From Flemingiibacterium sp045649205 (GTDB taxonomy: Bacteria > Bacillota > Clostridia > Oscillospirales > CAG-272), in NCBI GenBank assembly GCA_045649205.1, contig JAZRPJ010000055.1, forward strand, positions 1 through 12,025: DNA of 12,025 nucleotides, given 5' to 3'. The notes beneath the pieces are model-generated. The model had not been told where the DNA came from. It searched no databases and saw only the letters and a program-made list of their open reading frames with translations. Shown here in pieces: positions 1 through 7,760 of the stretch. The position numbers and the translations under genes were made by a program. The stretch's first letter is position 1. The number at the start of each line of letters is the position of its first letter.

Positions 1-467
1 CAATCGGGGGATTCGCCGTAAATGCCCTTTTCGTTTTCATGACAGAGGTAAACTCCCTCTTTCTTTGCCACCTCAAGCATACGGGCAAGTCTTGCCATAA
101 CCTCGGGACGGCATTCCTCACGAGTCATGCTCTCGGGGATATAGAAGCTGAAAATACGGATATTCTTTGTGTCGAAGATCTTCGCTGCCTTGATGCAGTT
201 ATCGAGCATTTCCATATGCTCATCCATGTCCTCGTTCACCTTGATCTTTCCGAGGAATGAGCCGATAGCGGAAACCTTGATGCCCGCAGCGTCAAGCTTT
301 GCCTTTGCCGCTTTTAGCTTCTTTTCGTTGCTGATATGTGAAATATACTCACCGTCGATTCCGCGGAGCTCGATGTATCCCACACCGTTCGCCTTAAGTC
401 CTTCGATCTGTTCGTCAAATGCTGCAGAATATTCATCTGCAAATGCGCTGAGTACAAATTTTGCCAT
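1..467 (-). CDS. Sugar phosphate isomerase/epimerase, TIM-barrel family (3' end outside window)
   Basis: The N-terminal 155 residues are present; the C-terminal part lies beyond the left edge. The protein starts MAKFVLSAFADEY and carries the alternating helix/strand pattern of the xylose isomerase-like TIM barrel (AP endonuclease 2 superfamily): YIELRGIDGEYI near residues 31-42, a KIKVNED segment, and CHENEKGIYGE near 142-152. In relatives that last segment supplies a metal-binding Glu. Such proteins isomerise or epimerise sugars or sugar derivatives in the cytoplasm with a divalent metal; the substrate cannot be read from this sequence. The ATG at 467 is preceded by GGAGG at a good distance. 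It lies 20 bp after the stop of a second gene of the same broad family, so the two are probably co-transcribed from the promoter at 1324-1352. Family call is firm, exact activity unknown. Confidence 0.85.
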   Translation of the reverse strand, partial: MAKFVLSAFADEYSAAFDEQIEGLKANGVGYIELRGIDGEYISHISNEKKLKAAKAKLDAAGIKVSAIGSFLGKIKVNEDMDEHMEMLDNCIKAAKIFDTKNIRIFSFYIPESMTREECRPEVMARLARMLEVAKKEGVYLCHENEKGIYGESPD

Positions 468-487
468 GTTTATGTATCCTCCAAAAT

Positions 488-1272
488 TTAATTAAAATAC
501 TGTCCGTATGCGGACATAATGTTCTTGTAGCTTGCCTCCAGGCAGTCGAATGGGTCTGCACCCTCGGGTACGGCATCCTGCTCAACAAAGTGACGTGCAA
601 CACCGAATTTATCGCAGGCTTTGACGATGCCGTCATAGTTCATATTGCCTGCTCCCACAACGGAAAATACCTGCTCGTTGTTTACGATCGCCATATCCTT
701 GAAATGTGTCACATAAATTCTGTCCTTGCATTTTTCAATAGCACTTACGGGGTCAGCGCCGCTTGCCTGCACCCAGTACATATCAAGGGTCAGCATCATG
801 TCGGGGACAAGGTCCAGAATGTTGTCGAGAATCAGCTTGTCGTTCTTAAGGCGCTCGAACTCAAATTTGTGATTATGGTAAAGGAATCTTTTGCCTGCCG
901 CCTTGATCTTCTCCGATGCGCACTGAAATCTTCAACGAACTTCTGTGTCTTTTCATCGTCAAAGGGCATATAATCGAAAGCGCCCCCAAAACCGATGCCA
1001 TTACAGTCAAACAGAGAGTGTTCTTCGATTACCTTTTCAGTTTCGTTAATGATACGTGATACGGCAGTATGAGTAAGAGTTACGGAAAGCCCCGTATCCT
1101 TTGCCGCTTTTGCGATATCGGCAGGCTTTACATCCTCGCCGATGCCGGAAACCTGCACGTACTTGTAGCCGATTTTTGCAAGCCTCTCCATAGTTCTTGC
1201 GAAATCATCGGAAGTTTTAGTAAAATCACGCACGGTATACATCTGTGCACCTAAAATCATTTTTTCAGCCAT
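488..1272 (-). pseudogene. Second sugar phosphate isomerase/epimerase, broken by a one-base frameshift
   Basis: Two minus-strand frames join into one TIM-barrel epimerase of about 261 residues, close to the usual family length. The upstream frame begins MAEKMILGAQMYTVRDF and reads in register to KFVEDFSA (about 926). The protein then continues in another frame as ASEKIKAAGKRFLYHNHKF, then MMLTLDMYWVQASG and VVGAGNMNYDG, ending in YGQYFN. Adding one base at about 917-925 restores a full reading frame, so one base is missing, either in the genome or through a sequencing or assembly error. The HNHKFEFE and TLDMYW segments are typical metal and substrate site regions. The start at 1272 is chosen over the upstream ATG at 1311 because GGAGG (1281-1285) lies 8 bases before it. 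No other lesion is visible, so the damage is recent or artefactual. The substrate is unknown. Confidence 0.82.
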
Positions 1273-1323
1273 TGCCAAATCCTCCGGAATCGCATCAAAG
1301 CGTACACACACGCTTTAAAATAC

Positions 1324-1352
1324 ATTATAACAGATATATGCTAAAAAGTAAA
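1324..1352 (-). promoter_or_regulatory. Sigma-A type promoter of the epimerase pair
   Basis: Read on the minus strand there is TTTACT (1347-1352), a 17-base spacer, then a perfect TATAAT (1324-1329). Transcription would start near 1317 and give a leader of about 45 bases before the ATG at 1272. The surroundings are AT-rich, as expected. The -35 box matches the consensus at four of six positions. No operator was recognised. Confidence 0.7.
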
Positions 1353-1420
1353 GTCCTTTTTTGTTAAATGTTGCTTTTTTATTAAAGAATCTGAATTTTG
1401 GTTGAAAATTTACAGCAGAG

Positions 1421-1753
1421 TTAGGAACAACGTTTACAAGCACGGCTTTTACCGGCATTTTTCGCCTCATCCGCGCTCCCCGACAGTATCTCCCCTGAAC
1501 GCGACAAGCTTGGACATTTATCGTTAGTATGCCAGATCTCACTGTTTTGTATCCAATATACCACCGTACCGATTTCATCACGGTAGGTTTCCGCCGTTTC
1601 CGATGGAAAATCCACCGTTACATCCGCTCCGGGTCTGTAGATGACTGTATCAGCATCTGTAGTCAGACCGGCATATTTTCCGGCACAGCCGCAAAATTGA
1701 AGGGCGACCATCACAACCGTAAGAAAAGCGCATATCCTTATTGAAATTTTCAA
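1421..1753 (-). CDS. Small exported protein, possible lipoprotein, with Cys/His-rich C-terminal module
   Basis: This 110-residue protein has a basic start (KISIRIC), a hydrophobic core near residues 8-20 and then FCGCAG, so it should be exported. Cys21 or Cys23 could be lipidated, but neither fits the usual L-[AS]-[GA]-C lipobox well. Residues about 64-110 form a compact module, VVYWIQNSEIWHTNDKCPSL followed by RSGEILSG, DEAKNAGKSRACKRC. Its His75, Cys80, Cys106 and Cys109 could bind a metal. Modules of this pattern (Y/W, H, C-P-x-L, C-K-x-C at the C terminus) occur at the ends of many Firmicutes exported proteins, but I know no proven function. The start is TTG at 1753, with GAGAGG (1759-1764) 5 bases upstream; no ATG fits better. 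It lies 17 bp after the mutS2 stop and is probably read through from it. Confidence 0.72.
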   Translation of the reverse strand: MKISIRICAFLTVVMVALQFCGCAGKYAGLTTDADTVIYRPGADVTVDFPSETAETYRDEIGTVVYWIQNSEIWHTNDKCPSLSRSGEILSGSADEAKNAGKSRACKRCS

Positions 1754-1770
1754 ATATGCCTCTCTCCCTG

Positions 1771-4161
1771 TTACTTAACTTCAACAACTGTAACGCCGAG
1801 ATCGCCCTCGCCGTACTTACCGTAGCGGTAAGAAATAACTCTCGGGTCTTTCTTAAGATAGACCCACAGTGCCCTCTGCAGAGCACCCGTGCCCTTGCCA
1901 TGAATAAGGCGAAGATTATGGATGCCGGCAATATGCGCCTCATCGAAGTATTTGTCAACTCTGTACCAGGCATCGTCACCGTTAAGTCCGCGAAGATCGA
2001 TCTCATTTTTGAAATCTCTCGAAACGGTCACACGGTATTTATCAGCGGCGATCTGCTTTTTATTGGAGTCGATAAATGTCGTCTTTGCGCTCTCGTCAAG
2101 CATGAGGTTGGATATCTTTGTCCTCGTTTTGATTATTCCCGCCTGAACATTTACATTTCCGTCCTTGTCAGGATCGTCAATAAGCGTTCCTTTTTTGTTT
2201 ATGTTTATAAGAATGACCGAGTCACCCTTCTTAAGAGGACGGGGCAGGACGTAATCCTCCGCCACACGCTCGTTTACGGGATTTATCTTATCGTCGCTTT
2301 CGCGAAGATGCTTTCGGATGCTGCGCCTTGATTCTTCAAGCTGGGATGCGAAATTTGCGCTTTCTTTTTCCTTTTTTGCCTTTTCAAGCTGCTCCATTAC
2401 GAAATTGCTTGTGACTTTCGCGCTTTCAACAATGGATACCGCTTGCGCTCTCGCCTTTTCAAGCTCCCTTTCGGCAATGGCAAGCTTGTCCGCGATGAGT
2501 TTTTCGTTCTTTTCGCGGTATTCTTCATATTCGCGGCGTATTCTTTCCGCCTCGGCACGGTTCTTATCCATCTCGATACGGCTTGCTTCAAGCTTCTCGA
2601 TTACCGATTCAAACTGCTTATTATCCTCGCTGACAAGGTCTTTTGCGCGGCTTATTATTTCGTCGGAAAGTCCCAACTTTGATGAGATCGCAAAGGCGTT
2701 GGATTTACCTGGAGTGCCGATAATAAGCCGATATGTGGGCTTCAGGGTATTGACGTCAAATTCGCAGGAAGCGTTGATGAATCCGGGAGTGTCAAGGGCG
2801 TAAGCCTTAAGCTCCGCATAGTGAGTAGTCGCACCGCAAAGTGCGCCCACGGAGTGGATCTTTTCAAGCACCGAAATCGCAAGTGCCGCTCCTTCAACCG
2901 GGTCAGTACCTGCCCCAAGCTCGTCGATAAGAACAAGGGAACGGGCATTTACCCTCTCGGTGATTTTCACAATATTCACCATATGAGACGAGAAGGTTGA
3001 AAGGGACTGCTCGATGGACTGCTCGTCGCCTATATCGGCGAAAATATCATCAAAAATGCATATCTCCGAATTGTCGGAGGCAGGGATATGAAGTCCCGAC
3101 TGTGCCATGAGAGAAAAGAGTCCGAGAGTCTTGATGGTAACGGTCTTACCGCCGGTGTTCGGACCGGTGATAACAAGAGTGTTCGTGCCCTTTCCGAGAG
3201 TGATGGTTACGGGAACTACCGTATTTTTATCAAGCAGGGGATGTCTTGCACGGACAAGATTCACCCATCTGTCGCCGGTAATTCTCGGCGAGATTCCGTC
3301 AAGCTTAAATGACAGCTCACTTTTTGCGAAGATAAAGGCAAGCTTTGTAATATTGTCGTAGTTAAGGCGAAGTGCATTTTCAATTTCACCGCAGGCAGCG
3401 GAAAGGGCGGTCAGTATCTTCTCGATCTCGCCCTGCTCCTTCACCTGAAGAACACGAAGCTCGTTATTAGCTTCCACCACGCTCATAGGCTCGATGAAAA
3501 GCGTCGCGCCGGAAGCGGAGGTATCGTGAACAAGTCCGCGGACGTCGTTTTTGCACTCCACCTTAACGGGAATTACATATCTGCCGTTTCGCTGTGTGAT
3601 GATATTTTCCTGCAGATATTTTGCATAAGAACCGGTAATGAAGCTTTGAAGCGTATCCTTGATCCTGTTGTTAGCCGACTTCATTTTACGGCGGATATCC
3701 GACAGAGCGGGACTCGCCTCGTCCGCTACGGTATCCTCTGAAATAATGGCTGTATAGATTTTATCCTCAAGCTTCTTATCCGGTATCAGCCGCTCGAAAA
3801 TATCGTCAACGGAGGTATTTTCCCGACGGTTTGTTCGGCTGTATTCAAGAAGCGAGCGTGAGGTACGCAGAATATTGGCAATGTCGAGAAGATCGCGGCA
3901 TGATAGCACCGCACCTTTAGCGGCACGCTCCGCCGTATCCTTTATATTCTTTACCCGTCCGAAGGATGGCATACCCTTGATAGTCTGCATAGCCTTCGCC
4001 TCGGTGGTTTCCCTCTGCATACGAAGGATTCTGTCCGGGTCGTTCTCAGGACGAAGTGCCATTGCAAGCTCCTTTGAGCCGTCGGTGGGCGCAAGCTCGG
4101 CGAGCAGGGCAAGGATCTTATCGTATTCAAGAGTTTTTATAGCTTTTTCGTAGCTTTTCAA
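1771..4161 (-). CDS. mutS2: Endonuclease MutS2 (MutS-type ATPase with Smr domain)
   Basis: This 796-residue protein has the full MutS2 layout. The N-terminal core and clamp region starts (M)KSYEKAIKTLEYDKI. The ATPase has Walker A GPNTGGKT at about 333-340 and Walker B LVLIDELGAGTDP at about 409-421. A charged coiled-coil-prone stretch covers about 515-620. The C-terminal Smr nuclease domain has EIDLRG near 720 and HGKGTGAL near 754-761. Unlike mismatch-repair MutS it lacks the mismatch-recognition domain. In characterised Firmicutes MutS2 affects recombination and acts on stalled or collided ribosomes; which role applies here is not visible. The start is the TTG at 4161, because AAAGGA lies 8 bases upstream and the protein then begins as the family does. 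An in-frame ATG at 4233 would add 24 unrelated residues and has no good ribosome binding site. A 269 bp gap holding a structured repeat separates it from recO. Confidence 0.96.
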   Translation of the reverse strand: MKSYEKAIKTLEYDKILALLAELAPTDGSKELAMALRPENDPDRILRMQRETTEAKAMQTIKGMPSFGRVKNIKDTAERAAKGAVLSCRDLLDIANILRTSRSLLEYSRTNRRENTSVDDIFERLIPDKKLEDKIYTAIISEDTVADEASPALSDIRRKMKSANNRIKDTLQSFITGSYAKYLQENIITQRNGRYVIPVKVECKNDVRGLVHDTSASGATLFIEPMSVVEANNELRVLQVKEQGEIEKILTALSAACGEIENALRLNYDNITKLAFIFAKSELSFKLDGISPRITGDRWVNLVRARHPLLDKNTVVPVTITLGKGTNTLVITGPNTGGKTVTIKTLGLFSLMAQSGLHIPASDNSEICIFDDIFADIGDEQSIEQSLSTFSSHMVNIVKITERVNARSLVLIDELGAGTDPVEGAALAISVLEKIHSVGALCGATTHYAELKAYALDTPGFINASCEFDVNTLKPTYRLIIGTPGKSNAFAISSKLGLSDEIISRAKDLVSEDNKQFESVIEKLEASRIEMDKNRAEAERIRREYEEYREKNEKLIADKLAIAERELEKARAQAVSIVESAKVTSNFVMEQLEKAKKEKESANFASQLEESRRSIRKHLRESDDKINPVNERVAEDYVLPRPLKKGDSVILININKKGTLIDDPDKDGNVNVQAGIIKTRTKISNLMLDESAKTTFIDSNKKQIAADKYRVTVSRDFKNEIDLRGLNGDDAWYRVDKYFDEAHIAGIHNLRLIHGKGTGALQRALWVYLKKDPRVISYRYGKYGEGDLGVTVVEVK

Positions 4162-4169
4162 TTTGTATT

Positions 4170-4175
4170 TCCTTT
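4170..4175 (-). promoter_or_regulatory. Ribosome binding site that fixes the TTG start of mutS2
   Basis: AAAGGA on the minus strand stands 8 bases before the TTG at 4161. It is the only well-placed Shine-Dalgarno sequence in this stretch and argues against the in-frame ATG at 4233. Confidence 0.75.
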
Positions 4176-4263
4176 CATGGCAGTTTTCTAACGATTTTGT
4201 ATTCAAAGCATTAGTAAACTCGTTGCAATGCATTGTAAATGCAAAACTTTACGCTCATATTTA

Positions 4264-4359
4264 CCCTCTCCGCCACGCTGACGCGTGCCACCTCCCCCAT
4301 AGGGGGAGGCTTATGCAGGCCCTCCCTATGGGAGAGCTCCCGCAAAGCGGGTGAGAGGG
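4264..4359 (+). repeat. Structured intergenic repeat, copy 1 (outer stem with four hairpins)
   Basis: This 96 bp element lies between recO and mutS2. Its ends are inverted repeats, CCCTCTC (4264-4270) and GAGAGGG (4353-4359). Inside are four perfect hairpins: CACGC/GCGTG (4274-4287), CCTCCCCC/GGGGGAGG (4291-4309), CTCCC/GGGAG (4322-4334) and CCCGC/GCGGG (4339-4351). The reverse complement of 7761-7858 has the same layout and much of the same sequence. The form suggests a small non-autonomous mobile or REP-like palindromic element, or a structured RNA in the leader of mutS2. I see no ORF of its own and no long T-run, so it is not a standard terminator. The flanks show no clear target duplication. 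Confidence 0.8.
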
Positions 4360-4430
4360 CGTAAGCTCCTGCATTGAGCTTTTACCGCTCATACACAAAG
4401 CAGATATGTAAGCGTTTACTGCGCAGGCAC

Positions 4431-5225
4431 TCACTGTGCCAGCATATCGAGCACCGAAAAGTGGTGGTCCACATGATTTTCGAGATATTTTTCCGCCGCC
4501 GCTGAAAATTCGGCAAGACATTCCTCTGCAAGGGTGAAGGAAAATAACTTCGCCATATCCGCATACAGCGCGTGCTGCATTGCAAGAAGAGCTGCCGGTT
4601 TAAGCGGAATTATGATCTGGGTCGTGCGCATATCATTGACCACCCGATCATTTTCGATATAGGTTTCACGGAATTTATTATCAAAACAGTGACGGCAGGT
4701 AATACTCCCTTCCATCACGTTAAGAAGCATGACCTCATCCTCCACCCCGTGACCGCACTCCGGACAGGAAACAAGATTCGGCGCAATTCCGAGAAAGGCA
4801 CAGAGCCGCATTTCGTAAACCCCTTTTATAAGCCGCAAATCTCTGTCCTTAAATTTCACCAGCGCATAGAGGGTGTTTAGCGCAAGGCGAAGAATGTTCG
4901 GCTCCCCCTGACCGTCGTTTGTCACATATTCCGCTGTATTCAGGATATAAGTTCCAACGGTCATACGGTCGAAATCGTCGCACAGGCTGAAGTAATTTTC
5001 AATCAGCGTGGCATCGTTGAGCGAATATTTGCCGTTATGCTCATAGACTACAAATTCACTGTAGCAAAAGAGCTGGGTCGAGGCGGTAAACCGCCCTCTC
5101 AGTCTGACCGCGCCTTTAACAAGAACGGAAATTCGTCCGCGCTCGGCAGTCAGTACATTTATATACTTGGCGTTGTCGCCGATCACCGTTTCACGGAGTA
5201 CAAGTCCTTTCATCGTGTAGAGCAT
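4431..5225 (-). CDS. recO: DNA repair protein RecO
   Basis: RecO loads RecA onto SSB-coated single strands together with RecR and anneals complementary strands. The 264-residue protein opens with the RecO OB-fold (MKGLVLRETVIGDNAKYINVLTAERGRISVLVKGAVR), followed by an all-helical domain. A four-cysteine zinc site is visible: C154-P-E-C157 and C177-R-H-C180. Length and order agree with Firmicutes RecO. The start at 5225 has AAAGGA about 9 bases upstream; the next ATG at 5213 has no comparable site. It lies 32 bp after the era stop, matching the conserved era-recO pair, so the two are probably co-transcribed. The structured repeat begins about 70 bp beyond its stop. Confidence 0.95.
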   Translation of the reverse strand: MLYTMKGLVLRETVIGDNAKYINVLTAERGRISVLVKGAVRLRGRFTASTQLFCYSEFVVYEHNGKYSLNDATLIENYFSLCDDFDRMTVGTYILNTAEYVTNDGQGEPNILRLALNTLYALVKFKDRDLRLIKGVYEMRLCAFLGIAPNLVSCPECGHGVEDEVMLLNVMEGSITCRHCFDNKFRETYIENDRVVNDMRTTQIIIPLKPAALLAMQHALYADMAKLFSFTLAEECLAEFSAAAEKYLENHVDHHFSVLDMLAQ

Positions 5226-5257
5226 TTTTGTCAGTCCTTTTTGTTAAGTCGTCCGGT

Positions 5258-6139
5258 TTATTCTTCGGTAAAGCCGAAAGTATTAAGGAGTCCGGCATTA
5301 TCGCGCCAATTCTCCTTGACCTTCACCCACAGATCGAGATGTACCTGGATGCCGAAAAACGCCTCCATGTCTTCTCTTGCCCATGTGCCGACCTTCTTAA
5401 GTGCCGCACCCTTTTTACCGATGATGATTCCCTTGTGTGATTCCTTTTCGCAGAAAATTTCAGCCCTGATTTTGATGATGGTGGGCTTTGTTTCGAATGC
5501 CTCGATGACTACCGCCGTACCGTGAGGGATTTCGTCATTAAGGGTACGGAGCAACTTTTCGCGGATGATTTCCGAAGCCAGAATACGCTCGGGCTGGTCG
5601 GTAATCATATCCTCTGGGAAGAACCAGATACCCTCGTGGAGTAGCTTGTCCGCCTCCTCCACTATGATATGAACGCCCTCGTTCTTCACCGCCGCCATGG
5701 GAATTACCGCGGTAAAATCGCAAAGCTCCGAGTAGGCAATAATGCACTGCGCTACCTTCTCGGCGTTTACAGTATCGGTCTTGTTTATAGCTAAAATTAC
5801 GGGGGTTTTCTGCTTTTTGAAGCGCTCAAGGACTGTCCGTTCGATATCCGAAACTTCCTTTGCCGCATCTACTACGAGAATTGCCCCGTCCACATCTCCG
5901 ATGGTGGAATTTATGGTCTTAACCATGAAATCGCCCAGCTTATTTTTGGGCTTGAGTATGCCGGGGGTATCGAGAAATACGAACTGGCTCTCACCCTCGG
6001 TAAGTATGCCGGTGATACGGGTACGGGTAGTCTGGGGCTTGTTTGAAACGATAGAAACCTTCTCTCCGAGAAGTGCGTTAAGTATGGTGGATTTACCCAC
6101 GTTGGGGCGTCCCACAATGGCAATGAAACCTGTTTTCAT
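5258..6139 (-). CDS. era: GTPase Era, 30S ribosome assembly factor
   Basis: Era binds the 3' end of 16S rRNA and controls 30S maturation. The 293-residue protein shows the GTPase motifs in order: G1 GRPNVGKST at 10-18, the G2 region QTTRTR at 36-41, G3 DTPG at 57-60 and G4 NKTD at 119-122. The RNA-binding KH domain follows, with GIIIGKKGAALKKVG at 237-251. In the G5 region the usual Ser-Ala appears as Ala-Ala (PMAAVKNEG), a mild change. The ATG at 6139 is preceded by an AGAGG-type site that overlaps the end of ybeY; the genes are 10 bp apart, which suggests coupled translation. In many Firmicutes dgkA and cdd lie between ybeY and era; here they are absent. Confidence 0.97.
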   Translation of the reverse strand: MKTGFIAIVGRPNVGKSTILNALLGEKVSIVSNKPQTTRTRITGILTEGESQFVFLDTPGILKPKNKLGDFMVKTINSTIGDVDGAILVVDAAKEVSDIERTVLERFKKQKTPVILAINKTDTVNAEKVAQCIIAYSELCDFTAVIPMAAVKNEGVHIIVEEADKLLHEGIWFFPEDMITDQPERILASEIIREKLLRTLNDEIPHGTAVVIEAFETKPTIIKIRAEIFCEKESHKGIIIGKKGAALKKVGTWAREDMEAFFGIQVHLDLWVKVKENWRDNAGLLNTFGFTEE

Positions 6140-6149
6140 GATCTATCTC

Positions 6150-6629
6150 TTAACCTCTTTTGATGCCCATAAATTCGAGGATGGCTTCCTGCTTTACGCA
6201 CATACGCTTTTCATCCTCCTCGCCGGTCACATGGTCATACCCGAGAAGATGAAGCACGGAATGTACTGTCAAAAACGCAACCTCACGGGTAAAACTGTGA
6301 CCGTACTCCTTCGCCTGCTCCTCCGCACGTTCGAGGGAAATTACAATGTCGCCGAGAAGTGCCGCACCGGTTCCCATATTGGTGTCGAAATCCTCCTCCG
6401 CATCTGCCATGGGGAAAGAAAGAACGTCGGTGGGAGCGTCGATGTCACGGTGCTCTTTATTGATCTCACGGATGCCGCCATTATCGGTAAAGGTCACGGA
6501 AACCTCCGCCGGATAGGAGAAATCCTCATAATCAAGGGCAGAATATATTGCCGCCTTTACAAGACAGCGAAGCTCCGCTGTTACATCACGCTTGTCCTGC
6601 TCGTTTGTAAAATGAATATAGTGTCGCAT
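6150..6629 (-). CDS. ybeY: Endoribonuclease YbeY, 16S rRNA maturation
   Basis: YbeY is a single-strand metal-dependent endoribonuclease needed for 16S rRNA 3' end processing and ribosome quality control. The 159-residue protein carries the family signature HSVLHLLGYDH, with zinc ligands His123, His127 and His133. It also has INKEHRDIDAPTDVLSFP at about 56-73 and LLGDIVIS at about 91-98. Its length is normal. The ATG at 6629 follows AAAGGA at a good distance. It sits 28 bp after phoH and 10 bp before era. YbeY, PhoH-like ATPase and Era are commonly neighbours, consistent with a shared role in ribosome maturation. Confidence 0.97.
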   Translation of the reverse strand: MRHYIHFTNEQDKRDVTAELRCLVKAAIYSALDYEDFSYPAEVSVTFTDNGGIREINKEHRDIDAPTDVLSFPMADAEEDFDTNMGTGAALLGDIVISLERAEEQAKEYGHSFTREVAFLTVHSVLHLLGYDHVTGEEDEKRMCVKQEAILEFMGIKRG

Positions 6630-6657
6630 AATTTATAATTCCTTTCAGTGTCACGGC

Positions 6658-7686
6658 TTAATCATTACTGCCGATTTTAAATTTATTCTGTGGGCGAGGC
6701 TCGTCGCCCTTTCTGTTTTTGTCGTAATTTTCGTAGGCGAGGATGATCTTCTGCACAAGTCTGTGGCGGACAACATCCTTCTCGCTGAAACGGTGGACGG
6801 CGATATCCTCGATGCCCTCCAAAATCTTCACCGCCTGGGCAAGTCCGCTCTTTTTGCCGAAGGGCAGGTCCGTCTGGGTAAGGTCACCGGTGACTACCGC
6901 CTTTGAATTAAAGCCAAGACGGGTTAAAAACATTTTCATCTGCTCCGGCGTGGTATTCTGCGCCTCGTCGAGGATGATAAAGGCATCGTCAAGAGTCCGT
7001 CCGCGCATATAGGCGAGTGGGGCGATTTCGATGATCCCCCTTTCCACATACCGCTGATATGCCTCCGTACCCAGCATCTCATACAGCGCATCGTAAAGAG
7101 GGCGCAGATACGGGTCGATCTTATTCTGAAGATCGCCGGGAAGGAATCCTAACTTCTCGCCGGCTTCCACCGCAGGTCGGGTGAGAATGATACGCTCAAC
7201 CTGCTTTGCCTTAAGTGCGGTTACAGCCATGGCAACGGCAAGGAATGTCTTACCGGTTCCCGCCGGTCCGATACCCATGATAACCGTGTTCTTCTTGATG
7301 GCATTTACATATTTTTTCTGTCCCACGGTCTTTGCCTTTATGGGACGGCCTCGGCTGGTGAGGCAGATAGTATCATCGTCAAGCGTGAAAAGCTCATCCC
7401 TCTTGCCGTCGGTGATCATGTCGATGACATAATCGATATTCTGCTCGGTCACAGCTCCGTTAAGCTTCGCCATTCGCTTCAGATATCCGATGGCGTCCAC
7501 GGCAAGCTCCACCGTGGAAAGCTCGCTTCCCTCCACCTTTATTTTATTCCCGGCGGTATTGTCACTGTCGCAGACCGTAACCGTAACGCCGAAACTCTTT
7601 TCGATTTTTTCAAGATTCACGTCAAGCTCGCCGCAGATTATGGCGGTCTGCTCGGCGGAATCGGTGAGTATTATTTTTTCTGCCAT
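6658..7686 (-). CDS. phoH: PhoH-like ATPase (PhoL/YbeZ family)
   Basis: This 342-residue cytoplasmic protein is an RNA-helicase-like P-loop ATPase found next to ybeY in many bacteria and thought to work with it on RNA. An N-terminal KH-like region of about 120 residues precedes the ATPase. Walker A is GPAGTGKT at 140-147; ILTRPAVEAGEKLGFLPGDL at 167-186 is highly typical. Walker B is IILDEAQN at 237-244, and VVTGDLTQTDLP (264-275) is a further family motif. The ATG at 7686 has AAAGGG about 8 bases upstream. Upstream, a 207 bp gap with copy 2 of the structured repeat separates it from yqfD, where related genomes usually have a short spacer. The precise biochemical role of the family is only partly known. 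Confidence 0.95.
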   Translation of the reverse strand: MAEKIILTDSAEQTAIICGELDVNLEKIEKSFGVTVTVCDSDNTAGNKIKVEGSELSTVELAVDAIGYLKRMAKLNGAVTEQNIDYVIDMITDGKRDELFTLDDDTICLTSRGRPIKAKTVGQKKYVNAIKKNTVIMGIGPAGTGKTFLAVAMAVTALKAKQVERIILTRPAVEAGEKLGFLPGDLQNKIDPYLRPLYDALYEMLGTEAYQRYVERGIIEIAPLAYMRGRTLDDAFIILDEAQNTTPEQMKMFLTRLGFNSKAVVTGDLTQTDLPFGKKSGLAQAVKILEGIEDIAVHRFSEKDVVRHRLVQKIILAYENYDKNRKGDEPRPQNKFKIGSND

Positions 7687-7760
7687 TAATATCCCTTTCG
7701 TGTTTCTTGTATTTTTGGGGGATCACCATTTCGTAATGAATAATAGTTCATATCATTTTC

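Noticed and set aside
1312..1420. Terminator after the small exported protein
   Set aside because: The stretch is AT-rich with T and A runs, but no stable hairpin precedes them; only the epimerase promoter is supported.
1741..2331. Plus-strand open frame of 196 codons opposite the mutS2 3' end
   Set aside because: It lies opposite the Smr and coiled-coil coding region of a certain gene, and its low-complexity translation resembles no family.
2318..2803. Plus-strand open frame of 161 codons, Ser/Ala/Phe-rich
   Set aside because: The composition is that of antisense to a Glu/Lys/Arg-rich coiled coil, and the mutS2 frame explains the region fully.
4162..4260. Promoter for mutS2 (TTTACA-N17-TACTAA on the minus strand)
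   Set aside because: The -10 box matches only about three of six positions, so it is too weak to list.
4264..4359. Reading the repeat as an intrinsic terminator for recO
   Set aside because: The hairpins are strong but no T-run follows on the minus strand, and the multi-hairpin layout with terminal inverted repeats does not fit a simple terminator.
4261..4521. Open frames running through copy 1 of the repeat
   Set aside because: They are formed by repeat sequence joined to the shadow of the recO end and have no family signal.
5742..6638. Long plus-strand open frame (298 codons) opposite era and ybeY
   Set aside because: It is antisense to two certain genes, has no recognisable domain and no good ribosome binding site; it is a by-product of codon bias.
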